Of a DNA stretch of 30,892 bases, positions 8,197-17,181 are shown one piece after another; positions within the stretch are counted from its first letter, which is position 1, and each line of letters starts with the position of its first letter. The position numbers were made by a program, and so were the translations under genes. The DNA comes from Prevotella sp. GTDB lineage: Bacteria > Bacteroidota > Bacteroidia > Bacteroidales > Bacteroidaceae. Location of the stretch: assembly GCA_021636625.1 (NCBI GenBank), contig JAJWLX010000039.1:1-30892 (forward strand), given 5' to 3'. The notes under the pieces were generated by a model that made no database searches, was not told the origin of the DNA, and saw only the letters and a list, made by a program, of their open reading frames with translations.

Positions 8197-9274
8197 TAAT
8201 AATCAATTACGTAATGGTGTTTCTGGCATCATGCGTGTGAAAAATGATGCGGAGTTTATCGAGGCAAGCATCGATTCTTGTATTGATGCTTTGGATGAAT
8301 TGGTTATAGTTTATAATGACTGTAGCGATAATTCACCAGAACTGATATATAAGAAACAAGCGCAATACCCCGACAAAATCAAGGTATATGAATATAAGCA
8401 TAAGATATATTCCATTAATCTAACGAAGGAGGAATATGAATATGCTAAATCTTTACCTTCAGACTCTCCTCATCTTTTGTGCAACTATTATAATTTTGCC
8501 TTGTCTAAGGTAACTTGCCAATATGCTATGAAAATAGATGCTGACCAAATCTATTTTTCTGATAAGCTGAATGAATGGTGTGATGTCTATAGACATGGAT
8601 GTAACGTTTCCCTTCTAGAGAAGATAATAGGAAAGGGGATATGGGCATATTCTCGCATCATAGATAAAATTAATGTAAAACGTGGAAAGGTATCTCATGG
8701 CTTGCCGCAATCTGCCGTAAAGTGGCTTTATCCTTATTATATTAATTACATTAAGTCTTTGGTGTCTGAAAAAAAGGTTAATGTTTCGCTTTCAGGCCTT
8801 GATGTTGTTTATAGTGACAAATGGCTTGTCACTATAGGCAAGAAGAACGATATCATTAATATCCTTCCTCCATACAATGGTGTAGGTGATCATTTAATCT
8901 TCAAAGTTATGGACGAGGTATATTACAGACCAGATGATTGTCAATTCTATAATAGTTTGCGTTCGGATAGCTATTCCTTTATAGAGCGTTTTGTATGTAA
9001 GGATAAGAATTATCGTATAGGTGTCTTTTGGTTCCATCTTAATGGAATGCGTAGTAATGTCAGAAATAGAGTTATAGAAGCTATACATAAATATCCTAAT
9101 TACGTGATGTCATTAGATTCTTTTTCTATAAGCGATTATGATAAAAATATTGAACCTCTTATTGATAGGGAAATGATGCTTACTTATCAACGATCTATGT
9201 TTCAGTTTATCCATCAGGGAGAAGCGCATCTTTTGCCATCACAGTTAAAATATTTGTCAACGATTAAATTGTAA
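8186..9274 (+). CDS. GT2-like (GT-A) glycosyltransferase
   Basis: The N-terminus GVSGIMRVKNDAEFIEASIDSC is the opening of a GT-A fold family-2-like transferase. VYNDCSDNSPE follows as the nucleotide-sugar binding strand, and a putative metal site is KIDADQIYF (about 115-123). It probably adds one sugar to the lipid-linked repeat unit on the cytoplasmic side. I chose ATG 8186 (362 residues), which gives an 11-base overlap with the acyltransferase; an ATG at 8168 is also in frame. Donor and acceptor cannot be told from sequence. Confidence 0.75.
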   Translation: MKINNNQLRNGVSGIMRVKNDAEFIEASIDSCIDALDELVIVYNDCSDNSPELIYKKQAQYPDKIKVYEYKHKIYSINLTKEEYEYAKSLPSDSPHLLCNYYNFALSKVTCQYAMKIDADQIYFSDKLNEWCDVYRHGCNVSLLEKIIGKGIWAYSRIIDKINVKRGKVSHGLPQSAVKWLYPYYINYIKSLVSEKKVNVSLSGLDVVYSDKWLVTIGKKNDIINILPPYNGVGDHLIFKVMDEVYYRPDDCQFYNSLRSDSYSFIERFVCKDKNYRIGVFWFHLNGMRSNVRNRVIEAIHKYPNYVMSLDSFSISDYDKNIEPLIDREMMLTYQRSMFQFIHQGEAHLLPSQLKYLSTIKL

Positions 9275-9279
9275 AGAAT

Positions 9280-10104
9280 ATGAAAGTAGTACTTTTAGCA
9301 GGAGGTTTCGGCTCCCGCATTTCTGAGGAATCTCAGTTCAAGCCAAAGCCGATGATAGAAATCGGTGGTATGCCTATTATATGGCATATCATGAAGGAGT
9401 ATGCCTATTATGGTTATACTGAGTTTGTAATTTGTGCAGGTTATAAGCAGGAGTATATCAAAGATTGGTTTGCCAATTATTTCTTGCATAATTCAGATAT
9501 CACTTTTGATTATCGCAATGGAAAAAATGAGATGACCGTTCATCAGACCAATATGGAACCATGGAAAGTAACTGTGGTTGATACTGGCTATAATACGATG
9601 ACAGGTGGACGTATCAAACGTATCCAGAAGTATGTGGGCAATGAGCCTTTCTTGATGACATACGGTGATGGTGTTTGCGATGTGGAAATAGACAAGTTGG
9701 TTGAGTTTCATAAGAATCATGGCAAATTGGCAACATTGACAGCTGTTAAGATGGCGCAGGATAAGGGCGTACTTGACATCAGCGGAGATTTTGCAGTAAA
9801 GTCTTTCCGTGAGAAGAATGCTAGCGACGGTGCTCCTATCAATGCAGGATATATGGTACTCCAGCCAGAGGTCTTTGATTTGTTGGATGGTGATTCTTGC
9901 GTTTTCGAGAAGACAGCCCTTGTAGAGCTTGCTAAGCGTGGTGAATTGATGTCTTACGTACATGAAGGTTTCTGGCAGTGCATGGATAATATCCGTGAGA
10001 AGAACATGCTCGAAAAGCTCCTTGCAGAGGGTAAGGCCCCTTGGAAGCGTTGGGAGCGTTCTATCCCTTCTATTGAGGCTCGCAAGTTAACTGGTAATAT
10101 TTAA
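9280..10104 (+). CDS. rfbF: Glucose-1-phosphate cytidylyltransferase
   Basis: RfbF joins CTP and glucose-1-phosphate to give CDP-glucose. The 274-residue length matches the family. The signature VVLLAGGFGSRISEESQFKPKPM at the N-terminus is shown here by its key parts LAGGFGSR and KPKPM. TYGDGVCDV (about 127-135) supplies the metal-binding aspartate, and GFWQCMDNIREK near the end is characteristic of RfbF rather than of the thymidylyltransferase RmlA. The downstream gene is the matching CDP-glucose dehydratase. This segment is less AT-rich than the genes before it. Confidence 0.96.
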   Translation: MKVVLLAGGFGSRISEESQFKPKPMIEIGGMPIIWHIMKEYAYYGYTEFVICAGYKQEYIKDWFANYFLHNSDITFDYRNGKNEMTVHQTNMEPWKVTVVDTGYNTMTGGRIKRIQKYVGNEPFLMTYGDGVCDVEIDKLVEFHKNHGKLATLTAVKMAQDKGVLDISGDFAVKSFREKNASDGAPINAGYMVLQPEVFDLLDGDSCVFEKTALVELAKRGELMSYVHEGFWQCMDNIREKNMLEKLLAEGKAPWKRWERSIPSIEARKLTGNI

Positions 10105-10120
10105 AAATACAGGAATAATT

Positions 10121-11197
10121 ATGATAGATGTATTTGATGGATTTTTCAAGGGCAAGAAAGTCCTTGTAACAGGTCATACAGGTTTTAAAGGCTCTTGGTT
10201 GTGTATCTGGCTCCATGAGTTGGGCGCAGAGGTCGTAGGTGTAGGTCTAGACCCATATTCTGAGCGTGACAACTTTGTGCTTTCAGGCATCGGTTCAAAG
10301 ATAAAGGCTGACATCCGTGCTGATATTCGTGACGGAGAGAAGATGAAGCAAATCTTTGCAGAGTATCAGCCTGAGATTGTATTCCACTTGGCAGCACAGC
10401 CTTTGGTCCGTCTCTCTTATGAGATTCCTGTTGAGACTTACGAGGTGAACGTTATGGGAACTATTCATATAATGGAAGCTATCCGTGCTACCAAGAGTGT
10501 GAAGGTGGGTGTAATGATTACTACCGACAAGTGCTATGACAATAATGAGCAGTTGGAAGGATATGTAGAAACCGACCCATTTGGCGGTTATGATCCATAC
10601 AGTTCTTCTAAGGGTGCTTGTGAGGTGGCCATACAGTCATGGAGACGTTCTTTCTTTAATCCTGCTGACTATGGAAAGAAGCATACTGTGAGCCTTGCAT
10701 CTGTAAGAGCAGGTAATGTAATTGGTGGTGGAGACTGGGCTAAGGATCGCATTATACCAGACTGTATCCGAGCTTTGGAAACAACCAAGGTGATAGAAAT
10801 CCGTTCTCCAAAGGCTGTTCGTCCATGGGAGCATGTGTTGGAACCATTGTCCGGATATATGCTCTTGGCTCAGAAAATGTGGAATGATCCTACAGGTTAC
10901 TGTGAAGGATGGAACTTTGGTCCGGAAGCAGATAGTGTATTGACCGTTTGGGAAGTGGCTTCTGCCATCGTTGAGAATTTTGGCTTTGGGGAGTTGAAAG
11001 ATGTTTCTGATCCGAATGCTCTTCATGAGGCAAACCTTTTGATGCTCAATATCAATAAGGCAAAGAGCCGCTTAGGATGGAAGCCAAGACTGAATGCCAA
11101 GCAGTGTGCCATGCTTACCTCTGATTGGTATAAGAGATACAAGACAGAAAATGTATATGACCTCTGTGTGGAGGAAATCAATAAATTCATAGGATAA
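10121..11197 (+). CDS. rfbG: CDP-glucose 4,6-dehydratase
   Basis: RfbG converts CDP-glucose to CDP-4-keto-6-deoxyglucose with bound NAD. It is an extended short-chain dehydrogenase of 358 residues: VLVTGHTGFKGSWL is the Rossmann glycine motif specific to this subfamily (GHTGFKGSW), and ITTDKCYDN with YDPYSSSKGACE holds the catalytic Thr, Tyr and Lys (YxxxK). It starts 16 bases after rfbF and its last base overlaps the ATG of the next gene. Together with rfbF it gives the common precursor of CDP-linked 6-deoxy and 3,6-dideoxy sugars. Confidence 0.96.
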   Translation: MIDVFDGFFKGKKVLVTGHTGFKGSWLCIWLHELGAEVVGVGLDPYSERDNFVLSGIGSKIKADIRADIRDGEKMKQIFAEYQPEIVFHLAAQPLVRLSYEIPVETYEVNVMGTIHIMEAIRATKSVKVGVMITTDKCYDNNEQLEGYVETDPFGGYDPYSSSKGACEVAIQSWRRSFFNPADYGKKHTVSLASVRAGNVIGGGDWAKDRIIPDCIRALETTKVIEIRSPKAVRPWEHVLEPLSGYMLLAQKMWNDPTGYCEGWNFGPEADSVLTVWEVASAIVENFGFGELKDVSDPNALHEANLLMLNINKAKSRLGWKPRLNAKQCAMLTSDWYKRYKTENVYDLCVEEINKFIG

Positions 11198-12087
11198 TGA
11201 AAATTTCAATTTTAGGAACCAATGGCTTCCTTTCTACTGCCATTGCCAAATATGCCAATGAAGCAGAATGGAACCTAGATATGTATGGACTGGATGAACC
11301 AACTGCTCATAAGTTTGACAATTTCTATAAGGTAAACTTGATGGATGCGGAACTGGATTGCTCTGGCTTACTGACTTCTGACATCATTGTTTATGCGATT
11401 GGTGCTGGTATCCAGGCAAACCTCAAGGAAGGTTTTAACCTGATTTATAACCTCAATGTTACTGCTCCAGTCACCATCTGCAATAAGTTGAAGGAACTTG
11501 GATATAAAGGCCGTTTCGTTACTTTCGGCAGTGTCTTTGAGATGGGCGAAACTCATGTAGAGCGTTTTTTCACGGAAGAAGATGTTCTCACATCTACTTG
11601 TCCTGCACCAAATGACTATACTGTAAGTAAGCGCATGTTGAGTAGTTTCGTCTCTTCATACAAGCATGATTTTACACATTGGCATTTCTATATTCCAACG
11701 ATTTATGGTGCAGGTGAAAATCCAAAGCGTTTGATACCATATGTAATCAATGCTATTCGCAATGGTGAGGAACTTCATTTTACTGCTGGTGATCAAACTA
11801 GACAGTATGTACATGTCAGTGAGGTGCCACGTATGTTGGCTCAGGCATTTGATAAGAGTCTTCCATCAGGTCTTTATAATATCCAAGGTAAGGAAACGGT
11901 AACAGTTAAGGAGATTGTAACAGAGATACATCATGCTATGGGTAAGGAAGTGCCGGAAGGTTGTTTTGGTAGCGTACAACGTGCCGATGTGGGTATGAAA
12001 TACCTGGCATTGGACGGTAAGAAACTGCATGATGCTACAGGTTTTGAGGCAAGTATTAAAATAACAGATGTAATCGACACATATTAA
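11197..12087 (+). CDS. NAD(P)-dependent sugar epimerase/reductase acting on the CDP-6-deoxyhexose
   Basis: A 296-residue extended SDR protein. The glycine motif is ILGTNGFLSTAI at residues 4-15, and the catalytic Tyr-x3-Lys is in YTVSKRML. The fold and position after rfbG match 4-keto reductases such as CDP-abequose or CDP-paratose synthase (RfbJ/RfbS). Here RfbH, which removes the 3-hydroxyl, is missing, so the product is more likely a CDP-6-deoxyhexose than a dideoxy sugar. The stereochemistry cannot be predicted. The start overlaps the rfbG stop by one base. Confidence 0.8.
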   Translation: MKISILGTNGFLSTAIAKYANEAEWNLDMYGLDEPTAHKFDNFYKVNLMDAELDCSGLLTSDIIVYAIGAGIQANLKEGFNLIYNLNVTAPVTICNKLKELGYKGRFVTFGSVFEMGETHVERFFTEEDVLTSTCPAPNDYTVSKRMLSSFVSSYKHDFTHWHFYIPTIYGAGENPKRLIPYVINAIRNGEELHFTAGDQTRQYVHVSEVPRMLAQAFDKSLPSGLYNIQGKETVTVKEIVTEIHHAMGKEVPEGCFGSVQRADVGMKYLALDGKKLHDATGFEASIKITDVIDTY

Positions 12088-12096
12088 GAATTAAGT

Positions 12097-12498
12097 ATGT
12101 CACAGATAGATAAAGTAAGAATCATTCCTCGTCGTCTCATTGCAGACGACAGAGGCTGGTTTTTGAAAGCAATTACAGGAACTGAGGAGGATATACCTTC
12201 TCATACAGGAGAGGTTTACCTTACTATGGGTAAGCCAGGTCAGGCTAAGGGTGGTCATTATCATCCTGAAGCAGTGGAGTGGTTTACCATCATTGAGGGT
12301 AGTGCCATCTTAAAATTGGAGGATATGGAAACGCATGAGCGAAGAGATATAGAAATGCCTTTTGAAAAGGCTCAGACCGTTTTTATTCCCAATGGAGTAG
12401 CGCATATAGTAGTAAATAACAGCGATAAGAATTTTATATTGTTGGCTTATACAGATAAATTGTATGATCCGGCAGATACGATATCATTTAGTTTTTAA
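12097..12498 (+). CDS. Cupin sugar isomerase/epimerase-like protein
   Basis: A 133-residue single-domain cupin. The metal-type motif GGHYHPEAVEWFTIIEG (about 50-66) has the HxH plus Glu pattern, and IPNGVAHIVVN (about 98-108) is the second cupin motif. The family includes WxcM/FdtA-like 3,4-ketoisomerases and RmlC-like 3,5-epimerases that act on 4-keto-6-deoxy nucleotide sugars. Lying directly after rfbG and the reductase, it is probably an isomerase or epimerase acting on CDP-4-keto-6-deoxyglucose. Which carbon it changes is not clear. Confidence 0.75.
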   Translation: MSQIDKVRIIPRRLIADDRGWFLKAITGTEEDIPSHTGEVYLTMGKPGQAKGGHYHPEAVEWFTIIEGSAILKLEDMETHERRDIEMPFEKAQTVFIPNGVAHIVVNNSDKNFILLAYTDKLYDPADTISFSF

Positions 12499-12503
12499 CG
12501 AGT

Positions 12504-13538
12504 ATGAGAATATCATTCAATATCCCGACATATAATAGAGCCAAGTATCTGAAGCAAAATTTGGATATATTGACCACACAAATCAAGGAACTTCATAAGG
12601 AAGATGAGGTGGAAATCAACATCAGCGACAATGCTTCTACAGATGAAACAAAGCAAATATCTGAGGCATGTATTGCGGCTAATCCCCAACTGCATATATC
12701 ATACCATTGCAATGAGAAAAACTTAGGTCCTGATGGCAACTTTATTACTGCTATGCATTTGGCAAAAGGTGAGTATTCGTTGTTGTGGGGTGATGATGAC
12801 TTCTTGAAAGAAGGCGGACTCGCAAGAATCTTTGAACTGGCTGAGTATGGGGATAAGAATGATGTGCAAATTATGCTGTCAGGTACAACGATTGTTGATG
12901 AAAAGGGAAATTTTGTAAGAGAAAAGAACTTTTTAAGAAAGGACATTCATCATTATTTGGTGGATTTTTCTGATGTTAATGAAGCACGGGCTTATTTTTT
13001 CTTACTTCAGGATACTGCAGGGTTGCTGAGTTTTATTTCCGATGTTGTTTATAAGACCTCTATTATTCATGAGATTCCTTTCGACGAGGATTTTATGGGT
13101 ACTCATTATGCTTTCTTGTGTTATTGGTGGGGATGGCTGGCAAGAGGTAAAAAACTATATTATAGTAATATTTCATTTCTCAATGAAACGATACAATACC
13201 AACCTGCTTATGGTTTTGGTGTAAGAAGAGTTATGGTAGATTATAAAGGTTTTTTGTTAATTGCGGAAAAGTTGTTTGCCAATTCACAGTTAAAGAATGA
13301 TTTTGCATTTGCTTTTAAAAATACTCATCCTGTACTGCTTCTTAGAATGTTTCTTATTTCTGAAAGAAAAGAATTTGTAAAACAAGTCTTACCATCTCTG
13401 AGAAAATGCGGTACTAGTGATACAGAAATAGCGCTTTTATTAGAATCAAGTTCTCTTTTGAGTATTTTAAAAAGTCTATTTTATACCATTTTTCCAGAAA
13501 AAATAATCATATTTTTGAAGAAAATGAAAAAACGATAG
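12504..13538 (+). CDS. GT2 glycosyltransferase (abequosyltransferase RfbV-like)
   Basis: The 344-residue protein begins RISFNIPTYNRAKYLKQNLD, then has ISDNASTDET and WGDDDFL (about 93-99, DXD-type metal site). This order and the NxGPDGNF segment resemble the RfbV-type family 2 transferases that use CDP-dideoxyhexoses in Salmonella. Its position right after the CDP-sugar genes suggests it transfers the CDP-6-deoxyhexose made by them. The C-terminal third is hydrophobic to basic and probably touches the membrane. It acts in the cytoplasm. Confidence 0.82.
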   Translation: MRISFNIPTYNRAKYLKQNLDILTTQIKELHKEDEVEINISDNASTDETKQISEACIAANPQLHISYHCNEKNLGPDGNFITAMHLAKGEYSLLWGDDDFLKEGGLARIFELAEYGDKNDVQIMLSGTTIVDEKGNFVREKNFLRKDIHHYLVDFSDVNEARAYFFLLQDTAGLLSFISDVVYKTSIIHEIPFDEDFMGTHYAFLCYWWGWLARGKKLYYSNISFLNETIQYQPAYGFGVRRVMVDYKGFLLIAEKLFANSQLKNDFAFAFKNTHPVLLLRMFLISERKEFVKQVLPSLRKCGTSDTEIALLLESSSLLSILKSLFYTIFPEKIIIFLKKMKKR

Positions 13539-13579
13539 ATGAGCAAGAAATATTTGTTTAATCATAATAAAATAAATAA

Positions 13580-14533
13580 ATGAAGTATTCGATCATAACT
13601 CCAGTTTATAATAGACAAGACTGTATTGGTCGCTGTATAGATAGTGTTATAAATAATATAAAATACAATATTGAAATAGAGCATATCATAGTTGATGACG
13701 GATCGTCTGATGCTACTGCGTCAATAGTAAAGTCTTATAGTGAACAATACAAGCATATAAAGTTTATTAAGTTTCGTAAAAATAGAGGAACTAATGCTGC
13801 TCGTAATACAGCTATATCTGTAGCTACTGGTAAGTGGATCATTATATTGGATTCCGATGATTATTTTGTAGATAATGCAATTGAAATAATTGATACAGTT
13901 GTAAGCAATAATAAATACAAAGAGTATATGTTTGCAGCAGATGATATGTTGGAAATCTACAATAAGACACCTTTACTGACAGGAAAGTCACAAGTAGTTT
14001 TAAAATATAAGGATTTTTTGGCGGAAGATGTAAAAGGTGATTTCATACATGTAATCGACTCTGAAATCATGAAACGAAATCCTTTTAATGAAGATTTAAG
14101 AATTTATGAATTTGTATGGTTTCTTACATTTTATAAAGAGTCCCAAGAGATTTTATTTACAGATAAGGTTGTGACGATTCGTGAAAGAAGTCGTACAGAT
14201 AGTGTAACTAGAGAAGTTATTCGCACAAATAAAAAAAATGTAGAGCGAAACTTTTTGGCAAATTGTGAAATATTATCACGCTTTAAAGATGAATATATAA
14301 AATATGGCTTATACGAGCAATTAGCATTTTATATAAATAGTAAGATAGAAAATGCATTGCTTATTTCCAACTATCAAGCAATTAAAGATGATATTAATAG
14401 CAATTATGTTCATGGATTGAAGGGCTATATATATAAGCTGACTTATATGTTTCATTTGGGTGCAATATTTCGTATAATGTTACAATGGTATCTCAATGTG
14501 AAGTATAATATTGTTAAAAGAAAACTTAAATAA
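13580..14533 (+). CDS. GT2 family glycosyltransferase
   Basis: A classic GT-A family 2 enzyme of 317 residues: YSIITPVYNRQDCIGRCIDS at the start, HIIVDDGSSDAT, GTNAARNTA, and the metal site LDSDDYF (about 93-99). It probably adds one sugar of the repeat unit. Donor is unknown. It starts 41 bases after the preceding gene in AT-rich DNA and is followed by the polymerase gene 10 bases later. Confidence 0.9.
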   Translation: MKYSIITPVYNRQDCIGRCIDSVINNIKYNIEIEHIIVDDGSSDATASIVKSYSEQYKHIKFIKFRKNRGTNAARNTAISVATGKWIIILDSDDYFVDNAIEIIDTVVSNNKYKEYMFAADDMLEIYNKTPLLTGKSQVVLKYKDFLAEDVKGDFIHVIDSEIMKRNPFNEDLRIYEFVWFLTFYKESQEILFTDKVVTIRERSRTDSVTREVIRTNKKNVERNFLANCEILSRFKDEYIKYGLYEQLAFYINSKIENALLISNYQAIKDDINSNYVHGLKGYIYKLTYMFHLGAIFRIMLQWYLNVKYNIVKRKLK

Positions 14534-14543
14534 TTAAGAAGCT

Positions 14544-15878
14544 ATGATTGCAACAATATTAAATATAGTTTTACTATTATATGCCTTCTTTCAATACAAT
14601 AAGGGGCGTTATGCTTGGCCTTTATTCATCTTAGTTTTTTTTGCTTCAAATGCATTTATTATTAATATAGGAGAACCTGTAATTAAATATATGGATTTTG
14701 GCTTACTCCTTCTCTTTGGATGTAGTGTATTAGGTAGTTTAAGGGATTCATCTTTTTTTAAAATTAAAAAAGATACAGGTGCAAAAATAGCTTTATTTTT
14801 TGTACTGTTTTTTGTCTTTGAACTTATTTATTCCTATTTGTTTAATATAGATACAATTGGTAATATTTTATCTGTAGTACGTACGTATCTTTATGCATTG
14901 ACTTATTTTGTGTTTAGAAAAGCACCAACAAAAGACTTAAAGAAGGGGATTATTCTGATATTCAAAGCTGTTATTTTAGCGAGTAGTTTATTTGTCATTC
15001 AATATATTACACATTTGCCATTGACTGAATCTTATATCTCTGAAACAAATTTACAAGAAGGAAATTATAGAATGCAGAGTACACCTCCTTTCATATCTTT
15101 AATCCTTCTGTCTTTGTTGTTTTATGTAAAGAAAGTATATTGGAGATGGGGAATTATTGTATTAATATTTGTCTTAATGTTGATTTCACAAAATAGAACT
15201 CCATTGATTGCTTTATTTTTAGAAATAGGTATGTTTGTTCTTTTTGCGAAAAGAGTGAAGCATAAATTTTCTGTTTTAATAGTAGCTTTATGTGCTTTTC
15301 CTTTTTTGAATTCTTTATTAGAGTCACGTTCTAGTGATGAAAATTCAGTTCTTGATGTTTCTGTTTTGAGTTATCTGCGTGATGGTGACTATGTTGGATT
15401 AGCTAGACAAAATTCTTTTGTATTTAGAATAGCATTGATTGCAGAACGTGCAGACTATTTGCTAGATAATCCGGATTTGTTGTTGCAAGGTGTTGGTGCA
15501 ATGTATGAAGATACAGCACAAAAAAAGTTTAAATTTTTAGTTGGTACCGGTGGCTATGATGAAGTTAAACATTGTTATGTTATATCTCAACTTGATTCGA
15601 TTGATGTCGTTTGGGGACCTTTGCTGATTCGTTATGGGTTCCTTGGAATGGCTTTACATCTGTTTGTCGTTATCTGGATGATTATCGTATTTTATAAAAA
15701 ACGTTCTAATCCAATCATGATGTTAGGCTTTTTAACTTATGTTGCAGCTATAGCTCAATCTTTCTCTTCTGGTGGACTATTTCTATTACAAGGAATATTG
15801 ACTATGATGGGATTCCTTATAATTTATGACAGAAACATATCCTATTCCGTAGAAAGACGAAATTTGATACAAAATTAA
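14544..15878 (+). CDS. wzy: Wzy-like polysaccharide polymerase
   Basis: A 444-residue protein with about 10-12 hydrophobic helices and a long periplasmic loop around residues 260-350 (from SLLESRSSDE to the LDSIDVVWGPLLIRYG segment). That topology and the short motif VWGPLLIRYGFLG are typical of O-antigen polymerase/ligase-like proteins (Wzy_C or EpsG groups). Wzy proteins are poorly conserved, so the call rests on topology and on being the only such protein beside wzx in the cassette. It polymerises flipped repeat units in the periplasm. Confidence 0.8.
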   Translation: MIATILNIVLLLYAFFQYNKGRYAWPLFILVFFASNAFIINIGEPVIKYMDFGLLLLFGCSVLGSLRDSSFFKIKKDTGAKIALFFVLFFVFELIYSYLFNIDTIGNILSVVRTYLYALTYFVFRKAPTKDLKKGIILIFKAVILASSLFVIQYITHLPLTESYISETNLQEGNYRMQSTPPFISLILLSLLFYVKKVYWRWGIIVLIFVLMLISQNRTPLIALFLEIGMFVLFAKRVKHKFSVLIVALCAFPFLNSLLESRSSDENSVLDVSVLSYLRDGDYVGLARQNSFVFRIALIAERADYLLDNPDLLLQGVGAMYEDTAQKKFKFLVGTGGYDEVKHCYVISQLDSIDVVWGPLLIRYGFLGMALHLFVVIWMIIVFYKKRSNPIMMLGFLTYVAAIAQSFSSGGLFLLQGILTMMGFLIIYDRNISYSVERRNLIQN

Positions 15879-15890
15879 AATTATTGACAT

Positions 15891-16640
15891 ATGATACCAA
15901 AAAATATACATTATTGTTGGTTTGGGAGAAATCCCTTACCACCTTTAGCCTTGAAGTGTATTGCCTCTTGGCAAAAGTATTTTCCTGATTATGAGATCAA
16001 AGAATGGAACGAAGACAATTTTGATGTTAATATGATTCCTTATACGAAGGAAGCATATGAAGCAAAAAAATATGCTTTTGTTAGTGATTATGCCCGTTTT
16101 TGGATCTTGTATAATTATGGAGGATATTATTTCGATACAGATGTTGAAATAGTAAAGTCATTTGAGGATATAGAAGATAAAATTCCGTTTATGGGAGCTG
16201 AACAAAAAATCTATTTCAAAAATGATATGTATAATGTGAATCCAGGTTTGGGATTGGCTGCTGAGAAAAATAATTCTATTTATAAAGAAGTTTTGGAAAA
16301 ATATGAAAGTTTGCATTTTTACGATGAAAATGGTAATGTGATTCCCAAAACGGTTTGTCATTATGTGTCAGAAATATTAGAACAACATGGGTTGAAAAGA
16401 GATAATAATATACAGTTTGTTGATGGTATTACAATTTTTCCTGCAGATTATTTTAATCCTATAGATTTTGTTACGCATAGAATGCATATTACTTCGCGAA
16501 CCCATTCTATTCATTGGTATATGGCATCATGGAAGAAACAGAATCTGCAAACAAAAATTAAAGAAATCAGTAAGAAGATTATACCAGAATTTCTTCAAAG
16601 AATTTTTAATAAGCAAAAGAATGATAGACTCAAAAGATAA
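15891..16640 (+). CDS. GT32 family glycosyltransferase (DXD sugar-binding)
   Basis: A 249-residue protein opening IPKNIHYCWFGRNPLPPLA, then YEIKEWNEDNFD, and the glycosyltransferase sugar-binding DXD block SDYARFWILYNYGGYYFDTDVEI, shown here in part: YGGYYFDTDVE at about 77-87. These mark family GT32 (Och1/capsular polysaccharide synthesis type). It acts in the cytoplasm on the lipid-linked unit. The 3' end overlaps the start of the next acetyltransferase by 20 bases. Confidence 0.9.
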   Translation: MIPKNIHYCWFGRNPLPPLALKCIASWQKYFPDYEIKEWNEDNFDVNMIPYTKEAYEAKKYAFVSDYARFWILYNYGGYYFDTDVEIVKSFEDIEDKIPFMGAEQKIYFKNDMYNVNPGLGLAAEKNNSIYKEVLEKYESLHFYDENGNVIPKTVCHYVSEILEQHGLKRDNNIQFVDGITIFPADYFNPIDFVTHRMHITSRTHSIHWYMASWKKQNLQTKIKEISKKIIPEFLQRIFNKQKNDRLKR

Positions 16641-17181
16641 ATTAAAGTATTACTTATTGATGGACGCCAAAAGATATAATGGACAGCTTCCTAAGTTTCG
16701 AGATTTTATTTTGGGTAATGAAAAATGGTTTATCTTTCATTATATAAAAGAATTGAGGTATGTAGAATATTATCTTAATACTAAAGGTAAACGAAATTTG
16801 AAATTTCTATGGCATTGGTTCATCTATAAAAGATTAGGATGGAAGTTAAATTTTGTCGTTTTCCCAAATACTGTAGGTCCTGGCTTTCGTATCTTTCATT
16901 CTGGCAACTTTACTAATATAGGTCCCGATGTGAAAATAGGTAAGAATTGTACACTCTTAACGGGTTGTGTTTTTGGGCATAAGCATGAAAAAGACGTTCC
17001 TACTCCAGTAATAATTGGTGATAATTTCTATGCGGGTTTAAATGTTGTTTTTGTTGGATCAATAAAAATTGGTAACAATGTTGAGGTTGGGGCTAATGCT
17101 GTTGTTACAAAAGATTTTCCGGATAATGTAGCAATCGCTGGCGTCCCTGCTAAAATAATTAAAAGAAAGAAAAATGATTAG
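16621..17181 (+). CDS. CysE-like serine acetyltransferase-fold O-acetyltransferase
   Basis: A hexapeptide-repeat protein of 186 residues. PGFRIFHSGNFTNIGPDVKIG and VIIGDNFYAGLNVVFVGSI are the coils of the LbH-SAT subgroup, of which only the key parts FRIFHSG, IGDNFYAG and AGVPAKIIK are cited. In polysaccharide loci such proteins O-acetylate sugars rather than serine. I chose ATG 16621 since the longer frame from 16468 adds 51 residues that are unlike the family and read across the GT32 gene. Its end overlaps the start of the next acetyltransferase by 8 bases. Confidence 0.85.
   Translation: MIDSKDKLKYYLLMDAKRYNGQLPKFRDFILGNEKWFIFHYIKELRYVEYYLNTKGKRNLKFLWHWFIYKRLGWKLNFVVFPNTVGPGFRIFHSGNFTNIGPDVKIGKNCTLLTGCVFGHKHEKDVPTPVIIGDNFYAGLNVVFVGSIKIGNNVEVGANAVVTKDFPDNVAIAGVPAKIIKRKKND

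Noticed and set aside
9493..9963. 156-residue minus-strand frame inside rfbF
   Set aside because: The plus-strand rfbF is unmistakable and covers the whole stretch; the minus frame has no domain or promoter.
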